Assembly: GCA_022837485.1 (NCBI GenBank)
Contig: JALHHH010000021.1
Location: 6,488 to 45,978, forward strand
Reading direction: 5' to 3'
Length of the DNA stretch: 39,491 nucleotides
Source of the DNA: Bacteroidales bacterium
GTDB taxonomy: Bacteria; Bacteroidota; Bacteroidia; Bacteroidales; Lentimicrobiaceae
The position numbers and the translations under genes were made by a program. This document shows positions 1 through 6,945 of this stretch, piece after piece. The stretch's first letter is position 1. Each line of letters starts with the position of its first letter. Below the pieces are notes generated by a model. The model saw only the letters and a program-made list of their open reading frames with translations, searched no databases and had not been told where the DNA came from.

Positions 1-464
1 CAAATTCTGCTTTCACCGGAGCTCGGCATTACAATATTTCAGCAACCGGTGGTGCCGGCGATGAGCTGTTTAAGGTTCCCATCCACGTGCTCGACAGCGC
101 CAGTACCTATTTCTGGAGGGTAAAAGCCATCAGCAGCCGGGATTCATCTGCCTGGAGCGATACTTTCAACTTTCGCTGCGTTGCTTTGGGTGTTGAAGAT
201 CCGGCGGATCTTCTCGGTAAAGCTAATATCTTTCCGTCTCCCGCTGCTGGTGAAGTAAATATTCAAATGAAAAGCACGGTTTATGGAAATGCGGAAGTAA
301 GCGTTTACGATCTGCTTGGAAAAACAAGAATCGAACGTCAGGTACAAATTACCGCCGGACAAATCCGGAATTTCGACCTGGAAAATCTTCCGGATGGTAT
401 TTATATGATTAATATAAAACACGAAGGTGTTTCGGCTACTTCAAAGCTTATCATCCGAAGGTAG
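1..464 (+). CDS. T9SS type A sorting domain protein (C-terminal part, cut by window edge)
   Basis: The reading frame is open from base 3, so this is the end of a longer secreted protein whose start lies outside the window. The first ~60 visible residues resemble the end of a fibronectin type III or Ig-like domain (YFWRVKAIS, then WSDTFNF). The last ~80 residues match the type IX secretion type A C-terminal domain: IFPSPAAGEVNI, then VSVYDLLGKT, then LPDGIYMINI and a terminal KLIIRR. In this family the domain targets the protein through the outer-membrane T9SS and is removed when the cargo is attached to the cell surface or released. The function of the cargo cannot be told from what is visible. 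A strong terminator follows 22 bases after the stop. Confidence 0.88.
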   Translation, partial: NSAFTGARHYNISATGGAGDELFKVPIHVLDSASTYFWRVKAISSRDSSAWSDTFNFRCVALGVEDPADLLGKANIFPSPAAGEVNIQMKSTVYGNAEVSVYDLLGKTRIERQVQITAGQIRNFDLENLPDGIYMINIKHEGVSATSKLIIRR

Positions 465-486
465 TCCGTAAGATTAAGCAACTTTT

Positions 487-514
487 GCCCCGGCTTTTAC
501 CGGGGCTTTTTTTT
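487..514 (+). terminator. Rho-independent terminator after the T9SS protein
   Basis: A perfect 7-bp stem (GCCCCGG at 487-493 with CCGGGGC at 500-506), a 6-base loop and a run of eight T at 507-514. It closes the transcript of the upstream secreted protein. The remaining bases to 698 show nothing I can name. Confidence 0.9.
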
Positions 515-698
515 GCAGTCGCTTCATTGTTTACACCGCAATATTACCGAGCGATAATGCAATCCAGATTATTGGCAGTATAAATCGGCCGGAAGTGTTC
601 TAAGGTGAACCAAAGAATACACTATAGGTAGGATGTTGATTGTAATTGAAACCGGAATCCGGAATGCCTTTCCGCGAAAGCGTTAATTTAAAAAAGAG

Positions 699-1463
699 CT
701 AATTGTATCGCTTTCCAATGCCGAAGCTCAGGTAAAGAGTAAGAAAAAACTGGTCGGGATCTTTAAAGGCCATGATGGGGACTGGCTTGACAAATGCATC
801 AAAAACAATTCCTGCCTCCAGTGTTTTTGGCCGCTGGTTGATGGTTCCAAATTCCACATTCAGCCCGGCTTTAAGGTATGCGCCTGGATAAGGGGTTATA
901 TTGTTGAATCCTTTCAGAAAAGAAGCCCTGCCATAAATATTATCGGGAAAATGTTCGTCGGGATCGTAACGTTCGGTCACGGTAATGTATCGGTAAGTAG
1001 ATTCATCGATTTTGATAATGTGAAGATAGACAGGTTTTGCAAGCGCCGTGGAAATTCCACCAGAGTAAAATAAGCGTAATTCAACCCCTCCGGTATACGG
1101 TTTACGGTTGAGCAGGCGCTGGTGTCCGACTCCGGCTCTTGCGATGTACACCGTATTCAGCTTTCCGTAATAATAACTTCGGGTGTTGGTGTAGAAAGGA
1201 TTTATGGATTTGATTTCCTTACTGTCTTTCATTTCTGCCAGGTTAACTTCAAGCATAAGTTTGTTAAAAATGCTTTGGTTTCTCCCGGTTCTGAATTCGA
1301 GTCCCCACCCGTTGGAATGAATAATAATTCCGCCACTAAGTTCTTTGCGAAATAGAACATTGTCGGCAATGCTGTCGAAATCCTCAACGTTCCGCTGCGA
1401 TAATACAGGCTGGCTGATCAGGATAAGCACAATGGCAGTAAGCGGCAGGAGTAGTTTTTTCAT
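699..1463 (-). CDS. Outer-membrane beta-barrel-like protein, unknown function
   Basis: A 254-residue protein with a clear signal peptide (MKKLLLPLTAIVLILISQPVLSQ). The rest alternates polar and hydrophobic residues in short strands, with aromatic residues at strand ends, and finishes with FFLTLYLSFGIGKRYN, as expected for a small outer-membrane barrel. I do not recognise a named family beyond that general type. A perfect -7 box (TATTTTTG) lies 21 bases upstream of the ATG, so it is probably transcribed alone. No convincing terminator is visible beyond its end, and the next gene on that side is on the other strand. Confidence 0.75.
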   Translation of the reverse strand: MKKLLLPLTAIVLILISQPVLSQRNVEDFDSIADNVLFRKELSGGIIIHSNGWGLEFRTGRNQSIFNKLMLEVNLAEMKDSKEIKSINPFYTNTRSYYYGKLNTVYIARAGVGHQRLLNRKPYTGGVELRLFYSGGISTALAKPVYLHIIKIDESTYRYITVTERYDPDEHFPDNIYGRASFLKGFNNITPYPGAYLKAGLNVEFGTINQRPKTLEAGIVFDAFVKPVPIMAFKDPDQFFLTLYLSFGIGKRYN

Positions 1464-1484
1464 TGTACCGGGATATCGTGCTTA

Positions 1485-1492
1485 CAAAAATA
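1485..1492 (-). promoter_or_regulatory. Bacteroidota -7 promoter box for the barrel-like protein
   Basis: On the minus strand this reads TATTTTTG, matching the Bacteroidota -7 consensus TAnnTTTG. It lies 21 bases before the ATG at 1463. I did not find a clear -33 TTG. This 8-mer pattern also occurs by chance, so position is the main support. Confidence 0.55.
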
Positions 1493-1515
1493 CATAAACC
1501 TCTGCTGCATCCAAC

Positions 1516-1544
1516 AAAAAAAGCCCATGAATGGTTCACAGGCT
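1516..1544 (-). terminator. Rho-independent terminator of the small lipoprotein gene
   Basis: Read on the minus strand, 1544-1535 pairs with 1531-1522 over 10 bp, including two G-U pairs, around a 3-base loop, followed by six T (1521-1516). It lies 22 bases beyond the stop of the small lipoprotein gene at 1567, which supports that gene being a real transcription unit. Confidence 0.75.
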
Positions 1545-1566
1545 GTTGGTTAACAGAATTAAATTA

Positions 1567-1695
1567 TCAGTGATTTCTTTCTGTCTTATACCGGCTTGCT
1601 TCACCGTAGGCAGCACACTTTTTACTTGAAGTGCACGATGTAACAATAATACCAAGGGAAAAAGCAACCAGCAGCAGTAAAACGATTTTTTTCAT
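1567..1695 (-). CDS. Small lipoprotein, 42 residues, unknown function
   Basis: A short gene of 42 codons running from ATG at 1695 to TGA at 1567. The product starts MKKIVLLLLVAFSLGIIVTS and then has Cys21 in a lipobox-like setting (IVTSC), followed by TSSKKCAAYGEASRYKTERNH. This is a charged start, a hydrophobic core and a lipidation cysteine, leaving a mature peptide of only 22 residues. A perfect -7 box (TATCTTTG at 1727-1734) precedes it and a strong terminator follows it, so it looks like a complete single-gene unit of roughly 200 nt. Tiny Cys-Ser-Ser-Lys-Lys lipoproteins are common in Bacteroidota but mostly unstudied. I infer anchoring in an envelope membrane; I cannot assign a role. 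Confidence 0.75.
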   Translation of the reverse strand: MKKIVLLLLVAFSLGIIVTSCTSSKKCAAYGEASRYKTERNH

Positions 1696-1726
1696 ACTTT
1701 TACTCAGTTATGAGATAATTTAGGTA

Positions 1727-1734
1727 CAAAGATA
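1727..1734 (-). promoter_or_regulatory. -7 promoter box for the small lipoprotein gene
   Basis: Reads TATCTTTG on the minus strand, a full match to TAnnTTTG, 31 bases before the ATG at 1695. No clear -33 element was seen at the usual distance. Confidence 0.6.
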
Positions 1735-1804
1735 AGTGCTTACATTATAACCTCGATTAACAGGTTATATTGTTAATGAGTAAAAAACGAAAAAGTAATA
1801 CCTC

Positions 1805-2485
1805 ATGGCTGAAATTAATCCCAGAATCCATGAAAGCTGGAAAGGGGTATTGTCTGATGAATTTGTTAAGCCTTATTTCGGTGAGCTAAAATTGTTTTTA
1901 CTTGAAGAAAAGAAAAGGTACGCCGTTTATCCGCCCGGGTCATCTATTTTTGAGGCATTTAACCGTACGCCATTCGACAAGGTGAAGGTAGTTTTGCTGG
2001 GTCAGGATCCGTATCATGGTCCGGGACAAGCCCACGGCCTATGTTTTTCAGTTCCCGACGGGATTGCATTTCCTCCATCCCTCCAGAATATTCTGCGTGA
2101 GATTCAAACCGATCTGGGTTATCCATACCCTGCCAGCGGAAATCTGTCAAAATGGGCAGACCAGGGCGTATTATTACTGAACGCAACGCTGACCGTTCGC
2201 GCAAATGGTGCCGGTTCTCACCAGGGAAGGGGATGGGAAGATTTTACCGATGCCGTTATTAAAAAACTTTCGGAAAACCGCGAACACCTTGTGTTTCTTC
2301 TTTGGGGGAAGTATGCCCAAAATAAAAAACAAATCATCGACCAGTCAAAGCATTATATTCTTGAAGCTCCGCATCCTTCACCACTTAGTGTTTACAGGGG
2401 ATTTTTCGGCTGCAGGCACTTTTCGCTTACCAACCAATTGCTGATTCAACACTCCATTGCTCCAATAAACTGGCAGCTCGAATAG
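1805..2485 (+). CDS. ung: Uracil-DNA glycosylase (family 1)
   Basis: Removes uracil from DNA after cytosine deamination or dUTP misincorporation, starting base excision repair in the cytoplasm. The 226-residue length is normal for family 1. The water-activating motif GQDPYHG is at about residues 66-72 (Asp68 is the catalytic acid), and the DNA-loop motif HPSPLS is at about residue 190, followed by the family sequence GFFGCRHFS. The ATG at 1805 fits the usual N-terminus (residues 8-17 read IHESWKGVLS). It stands alone on the plus strand, with a minus-strand lipoprotein gene upstream and an outer-membrane transporter gene 193 bases downstream. A short inverted repeat (TTAACA at 1757-1762, TGTTAA at 1771-1776) lies upstream; its role is unknown. 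Confidence 0.97.
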   Translation: MAEINPRIHESWKGVLSDEFVKPYFGELKLFLLEEKKRYAVYPPGSSIFEAFNRTPFDKVKVVLLGQDPYHGPGQAHGLCFSVPDGIAFPPSLQNILREIQTDLGYPYPASGNLSKWADQGVLLLNATLTVRANGAGSHQGRGWEDFTDAVIKKLSENREHLVFLLWGKYAQNKKQIIDQSKHYILEAPHPSPLSVYRGFFGCRHFSLTNQLLIQHSIAPINWQLE

Positions 2486-2556
2486 ATTTAAGGAAAATTT
2501 AAGGTTGGTAGTATTTCGAAGTTAAAAGTTGATTTGCAATCAATTAAAATTAGTTT

Positions 2557-2613
2557 GCGTATCTTAGGTCGTTTTTTAAGCGTATAAGGTACCTTCGGGT
2601 TAAGGATATACGC
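2557..2613 (+). repeat. GCGTAT repeats and hairpin upstream of the FadL-type gene
   Basis: GCGTAT occurs at 2557-2562 and again at 2580-2585, and its reverse complement ATACGC at 2608-2613. The second and third copies form a 7-bp stem (GCGTATA/TATACGC) with an inner CCTT/AAGG pairing. It could be an operator array or a structured leader. No T-run follows, so it is not a standard terminator for ung. Confidence 0.4.
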
Positions 2614-2618
2614 ATGAA

Positions 2619-2626
2619 TAGTTTTG
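2619..2626 (+). promoter_or_regulatory. Possible -7 box for the FadL-type gene
   Basis: TAGTTTTG fits TAnnTTTG and lies 52 bases before the ATG at 2679, just after the GCGTAT hairpin. No good -33 box was found, so the call is tentative. Confidence 0.4.
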
Positions 2627-2678
2627 ATGTATGTGCATATTGGCATATTTTCGCTCACCCTAAACAAAACTTCAACCT

Positions 2679-4286
2679 ATGAAAAGATCATTACTGGTTA
2701 TTTTATTGATTGCCGTTGTAATACCTGCAATGGCCGGTGGAATTGTTCACAATTCCAATCAGAGTGCTTCCTTCATCCGAATGCCGGCACGCGATGCTTC
2801 CCTTGGTTTGGATGCCGTTTATTACAATCCGGCCGGATTGGTCTGGCTTAACGATGGATTCCATCTTTCGCTCAATAATCAATATGTAACGCAAACCCGA
2901 ACCATCGGGACAACCTATCCGGGACTTAACCGTTCGGAATTCACAGGTGAAGTGGTAGCACCATTTTTCCCTTCATTTTATGCAGTGTATAAGAAAGACC
3001 GCCTTGCTTTTTCTTTGGGTTTTAATCCCATAGGAGGTGGTGGCAGCGCAAAATTTGCCGATGGTCTTCCATCCTTTGAGATGCAGGTGGCTGGATTGCC
3101 TGCTCTTCTGTCCGCCAGCGGTATACCGACGAGCAGTTACAGCTTTGACACCGAATTTGAAGGTAAATCCGTTTTTTATGGCATCCAGGGAGGAGTAAGC
3201 TACAAAATTAACGACATTGTATCGGTAAGCGCCGGTCTGCGCTACGTGATGATGAACAACCATTATCAGGGATACCTCAAAAACATTCAAATCAACCCGG
3301 CATTTCCAATTCTTGGTTTCACCGGCTCGATGGTACCTGCCCCTGATTTTTTCAATGCCATGGCGGGTATGTTCCAGGGACTTGCAGGTATAGCCGGTTC
3401 GCTTGAACCCCTGGTAGCCGGAGGTGGCGGAAGCCTTACCCTGGCTCAGGCACAGCAGGCCGGATATCTATCATCCGAAGATGTAGCTTCAATCGCCGGT
3501 GGCTTCGCCCTCATCAATCCTACTATTGATCCCATGACTTTATCGGTTGAACAGATTCAGGGCGCGTATGCTGTGGCAACTCCTGTTTTTGTTGCTCAGC
3601 AACAGGCAATGGCCGGTTATGCCGGAGCTACTGCCGATAAGGAAGTTGATGCTACACAGAAAGGTTCAGGAATCGTTCCCATGATCGGAGTGAACCTGAA
3701 TTTTGAGCGGTTCAATATTGGACTTAAATACGAACATATGGTCAGCGTAAAGCTGAAAAACGATACTCAGGTAGACGATGTAGGACTTTACCCTGACGGG
3801 GATGAAGTGCCTAGCGATATGCCTGCCGTACTCTCTGCCGGAATTGGTTTTGATGCCACATCCAAATTCAAAGTGAGTGCAGGAGTGCATTACTACTTCG
3901 ATAAATCAGCTGAATACGGTAAGATGCTTAATAATGAATTCGTTAAGAATGACCAGGTTATAGACAAGAATTTCTGGGAATTTGCCCTTGGCCTGGAATA
4001 CGGAATTACCGATAATCTGATGGTTAGTGCAGGATACCTTCGTACACAAACAGGTGTAATGGATATCTACCAGACCGATTTGAATCACAGCCTCTCAACC
4101 AACAGCATAGCTGCCGGACTGCGTTATGCCGTGAATGAAAAAATCGGAATTAACCTGGGAGCAATGAATACATTCTATCTGGAAGATAAAAGAACTTTTC
4201 CGGGAACAACACAGGTCCCTTCCTATACCGAAACCTATAATCGTAAGGCATTTACAGTTGCCCTCGGAGTTGATCTGAGCTTCTGA
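2679..4286 (+). CDS. OmpP1/FadL family outer-membrane transporter
   Basis: A 535-residue outer-membrane protein of the family that carries long-chain fatty acids and other hydrophobic compounds across the outer membrane. After a signal peptide (MKRSLLVILLIAVVIPAMAGG) comes the family hatch-region signature: NQSASFIRMPARDASLGLD, then AVYYNPAGL. The end is barrel-like (KAFTVALGVDLSF). An Ala/Gly/Gln-rich stretch of about 115 residues (about 205-320) interrupts the barrel strands and makes the protein longer than E. coli FadL (446 residues). I recall variable insertions here in Bacteroidales homologues, but this one seems large. It is followed by a strong terminator and is probably transcribed alone. 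The substrate cannot be told from sequence. Confidence 0.92.
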   Translation: MKRSLLVILLIAVVIPAMAGGIVHNSNQSASFIRMPARDASLGLDAVYYNPAGLVWLNDGFHLSLNNQYVTQTRTIGTTYPGLNRSEFTGEVVAPFFPSFYAVYKKDRLAFSLGFNPIGGGGSAKFADGLPSFEMQVAGLPALLSASGIPTSSYSFDTEFEGKSVFYGIQGGVSYKINDIVSVSAGLRYVMMNNHYQGYLKNIQINPAFPILGFTGSMVPAPDFFNAMAGMFQGLAGIAGSLEPLVAGGGGSLTLAQAQQAGYLSSEDVASIAGGFALINPTIDPMTLSVEQIQGAYAVATPVFVAQQQAMAGYAGATADKEVDATQKGSGIVPMIGVNLNFERFNIGLKYEHMVSVKLKNDTQVDDVGLYPDGDEVPSDMPAVLSAGIGFDATSKFKVSAGVHYYFDKSAEYGKMLNNEFVKNDQVIDKNFWEFALGLEYGITDNLMVSAGYLRTQTGVMDIYQTDLNHSLSTNSIAAGLRYAVNEKIGINLGAMNTFYLEDKRTFPGTTQVPSYTETYNRKAFTVALGVDLSF

Positions 4287-4304
4287 TCCTAACGCAATTT
4301 CAGG

Positions 4305-4340
4305 ACCGAAGGCCGGATGCATTCCGGCTTTCGGTGTTTT
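4305..4340 (+). terminator. Rho-independent terminator after the FadL-type gene
   Basis: A 13-bp stem with a single G-U pair (4305-4317 with 4323-4335), a 5-base loop (TGCAT), and GTTTT after it. It begins 19 bases beyond the stop codon. Confidence 0.9.
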
Positions 4341-4481
4341 ATTGCAATGCCTTTATAGTTATTATCATCGATGGTTTAACAGCCATTTTATACATGCATT
4401 TTTTAAACAGACCAATTCAATTTTAAATGGCAGTGGTTTATTATGCGGATGCTTCCCTGTGGTCCATATTTCATTATGTAG

Positions 4482-4489
4482 TATTTTTG
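4482..4489 (+). promoter_or_regulatory. -7 promoter box directly in front of the M23 peptidase
   Basis: TATTTTTG, a full match to TAnnTTTG, ends 5 bases before the ATG at 4495. Transcription would start almost at the start codon, giving a leaderless or nearly leaderless mRNA. A start codon further upstream would place the box inside the gene. Confidence 0.45.
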
Positions 4490-4494
4490 CGGCG

Positions 4495-5559
4495 ATGAAA
4501 ATGAATCCGGCACTAATCGTAAACTCGGTAGTATTTCCCATTAAATCTGAAATTCGCAAACTTATCGGATTTCTTCTCTTTTTTCGTGCCGTGTTGCCAT
4601 TACTTATCGTATTCCTTCTGGTAGTTCCGGTTTCGCTTCATGCTCAAACATTTACAATAGATACGAATTCCTTTTATATGGAGGAGACTCCCGGTTTTCT
4701 GCATGAACCGATACCCTTCCCGGATGCAAATGGGAGTAACAGTCCGGAAGAAGAATGTGAAGAAGACGAGTTTTCCGGTACCGAACCGGAAGGGGAGGAT
4801 GGACCCTATGTGCCCGGTGATATGATTTTTGTGCCTCATGAGGTGTTGTACAATAATCGTTGGGATACACTTTACATTCGTACCGGAAAGAGCGATGTTG
4901 CCAATATGGCCGACTCGGTTTTTCTTCTTCTGAATAATCCTGCCGAAAATGGATTTGTTTTTCCTTATAAGGGAAAGGTAATTTCAAGATACGGATATAG
5001 AGGATCCCGTTTTCACGCCGGTATCGATATAAAGCTTGAGCAGGGCGATACCATTTACAATGCATTTGATGGGAAGGTCAGGATAGCCCGGGTGATGAGC
5101 GGTTATGGAAGGATGGTGGTTATACGGCATAATAATGGGCTGGAAACCGTATACAGCCATCTTTCGAAAATTTTAGCAGATGTTAATCAGGAACTGAAAG
5201 CCGGCGATCCGGTTGGACTCGGAGGAAGAACCGGTCGTGCCACCACCACCCATCTGCATTTTGAAACCCGTTTCAGAGGCGAACACTTCAATCCTGAACG
5301 TATCATCGATTTCGAAAATTATGCACTTCGGCACGATACCCTGTTGATTACCCGTTCCTTCTGGCGCTCAGGTAATTCGGCAGCCACTGCCTCTTCCGGC
5401 AACAGTCAGGAAGGAAGCCGTTATCACACCATCCGGTCCGGAGATACCCTCTCGAAAATAGCAAGGCAGTACGGCACTACTGTTGACAGGCTTTGTAAAC
5501 TGAACGGAATCAGCTCTGCAAAGGTTCTTCGTATCGGCAGCAGGCTTCGGGTAAGTTAG
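4495..5559 (+). CDS. M23 family peptidase with C-terminal LysM domain
   Basis: A secreted or periplasmic zinc peptidase that probably cuts peptidoglycan cross-bridges, or a related scaffold. From the chosen ATG it has 354 residues: a long positively charged N-region and hydrophobic segment ending VSLHAQ, an acidic stretch (about 80-105), an M23 domain (about 160-265) with zinc ligands HAGID near residue 174 and HLHFE near 252, and one LysM peptidoglycan-binding domain (YHTIRSGDTLSKIARQYGTT) at the C-terminus. The metal ligands look intact, so it is probably active. The frame stays open upstream to a TTG at 4342, but that stretch has no signal-peptide character and contains the promoter. The start remains uncertain because the N-region is unusually long. 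A GWxTD gene follows 110 bases later. Confidence 0.9.
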   Translation: MKMNPALIVNSVVFPIKSEIRKLIGFLLFFRAVLPLLIVFLLVVPVSLHAQTFTIDTNSFYMEETPGFLHEPIPFPDANGSNSPEEECEEDEFSGTEPEGEDGPYVPGDMIFVPHEVLYNNRWDTLYIRTGKSDVANMADSVFLLLNNPAENGFVFPYKGKVISRYGYRGSRFHAGIDIKLEQGDTIYNAFDGKVRIARVMSGYGRMVVIRHNNGLETVYSHLSKILADVNQELKAGDPVGLGGRTGRATTTHLHFETRFRGEHFNPERIIDFENYALRHDTLLITRSFWRSGNSAATASSGNSQEGSRYHTIRSGDTLSKIARQYGTTVDRLCKLNGISSAKVLRIGSRLRVS

Positions 5560-5669
5560 ATTGCAGTTGCAGGGAATAACCCCAATTACTGGCTGATAAT
5601 TCATGGGTTTTCAGTAAATTTACCTGCCGCTTGGTGCGGCTTCCGGAATTATTCCACTAATGATGTGCA

Positions 5670-6899
5670 ATGAAAAGAATTAGCAGGATTATATGGTTTG
5701 TTGGGATTGCCGCTGTTTTTTTTGGATCCTGTAAAGGCCCGGCAAGGCTTGCCTACCGCAATATGGCCGATCAGTACCAACCGGAATTGCGTATGCCGGG
5801 ACTGTCGTATGAACTGTTTAATCAGGACGACAGCATTACACGCTTGTATGTGCGATTTCCCTATGAAAAGCTGACGTACCTGTCAGAAAATGGAAAAACC
5901 ACTGCATCTTTCCGCATGCACTATCAACTGTATGCCGGTTATGAAATGGCTGCCATCAGCGACTCTGCATCCTTTTCAGGACAGGATACACTTATAATTC
6001 AGGGGTATTTTTATGATTCCGTTATGGTAAAAGCACCAAGGGGAAAGGACTACATCCTGAGTGTTACACTGCATGACGTAAATGCCGGAAAGGAGTATTC
6101 GACCCTGATTACTCTGTACAAGCGACAGTTTCCTGGTATAAATGATTTTATGGTTGTGGATGAAAACGGTCTGCCCTTGATGCGCAATTACTTATGGAGA
6201 AATGAACGGTTTCGTATCAGAACAAGTGGTTATAACGGAGACCTCAGCGTACGGCGCATTCCGGGCAAATTACCTCCGGCGTCACCACCACATTCATCCG
6301 GCAGCGCATTGTACAACGCAGAATCGGATTCATCTTTTACCGTTTCTGTTTCTCTGTTTGCCTCTTCCGTACTTAAACTCCCGGGGACAGGGCGTTTTTT
6401 GATAAGCCAGAGCAATCAGCCGGTGATGGTGTTGTATCGTTTTTACGATGGTTTTCCGGAAATCGGCTCCACCGATCAGATGCGTGAAGCGCTCCGGTAT
6501 ATTGCCACCGATGCGGAATACCGAGAACTGTTTAATCAGCCTTCACGGGCAGCCGTAGATCGTTTTTGGGTGAATCTGTCGGGGCATACCGAAAGAGCGC
6601 TGAATCAGATCCGGAAGTATTACGGAAGAGTGGAAGATGCCAACCGCTTGTATTCCATTTCCGGTGAGGGTTGGAAAAGCGACCGGGGAATGATCTATAT
6701 CGTTTACGGCCCTCCGAATGTTGTCTATCGCAACAGTACCTCCGAGCAATGGACTTACGGCGAAACCGGAAATCCACTATCACTCCGGTTTCTGTTTAAT
6801 CTGGAGAATTCGGCCGACACCCCGGCCGATTACTTCCTCATACGTTCCGATTCCTATCGCAATCCCTGGCATCTTGCCGTGTCGAACTGGAGACGCTGA
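5670..6899 (+). CDS. GWxTD domain lipoprotein
   Basis: A 409-residue protein with a lipoprotein signal (hydrophobic segment followed by FFGSCKG, Cys20). The C-terminal third carries the GWxTD module: the signature region near residue 333 reads GWKSDRGMIYIVYGPPNVVY, followed by SEQWTYG. The fourth signature residue is Ser rather than the usual Thr, a conservative change. The module is found in many Bacteroidota proteins of unknown function; the N-terminal part looks like beta-sandwich modules. It follows the M23/LysM gene by 110 bases on the same strand. A small hairpin (GCCGC 5626-5630, GCGGC 5636-5640) lies between them without a T-run, so read-through is possible. Confidence 0.85.
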   Translation: MKRISRIIWFVGIAAVFFGSCKGPARLAYRNMADQYQPELRMPGLSYELFNQDDSITRLYVRFPYEKLTYLSENGKTTASFRMHYQLYAGYEMAAISDSASFSGQDTLIIQGYFYDSVMVKAPRGKDYILSVTLHDVNAGKEYSTLITLYKRQFPGINDFMVVDENGLPLMRNYLWRNERFRIRTSGYNGDLSVRRIPGKLPPASPPHSSGSALYNAESDSSFTVSVSLFASSVLKLPGTGRFLISQSNQPVMVLYRFYDGFPEIGSTDQMREALRYIATDAEYRELFNQPSRAAVDRFWVNLSGHTERALNQIRKYYGRVEDANRLYSISGEGWKSDRGMIYIVYGPPNVVYRNSTSEQWTYGETGNPLSLRFLFNLENSADTPADYFLIRSDSYRNPWHLAVSNWRR

Positions 6900-6914
6900 T
6901 ATGCGAATTTGAGC

Positions 6915-6922
6915 TACCTTTG
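6915..6922 (+). promoter_or_regulatory. -7 promoter box for hydE
   Basis: TACCTTTG, a full TAnnTTTG match, 23 bases before the hydE ATG. The -33 region is weak. Confidence 0.6.
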
Positions 6923-6945
6923 CAGAGAAATAATCCGCTGCATTC

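Noticed and set aside
4342..4494. A longer N-terminus for the M23 peptidase starting at TTG 4342
   Set aside because: The extra residues are not signal-like, the stretch begins just after a terminator, and it contains the -7 box.
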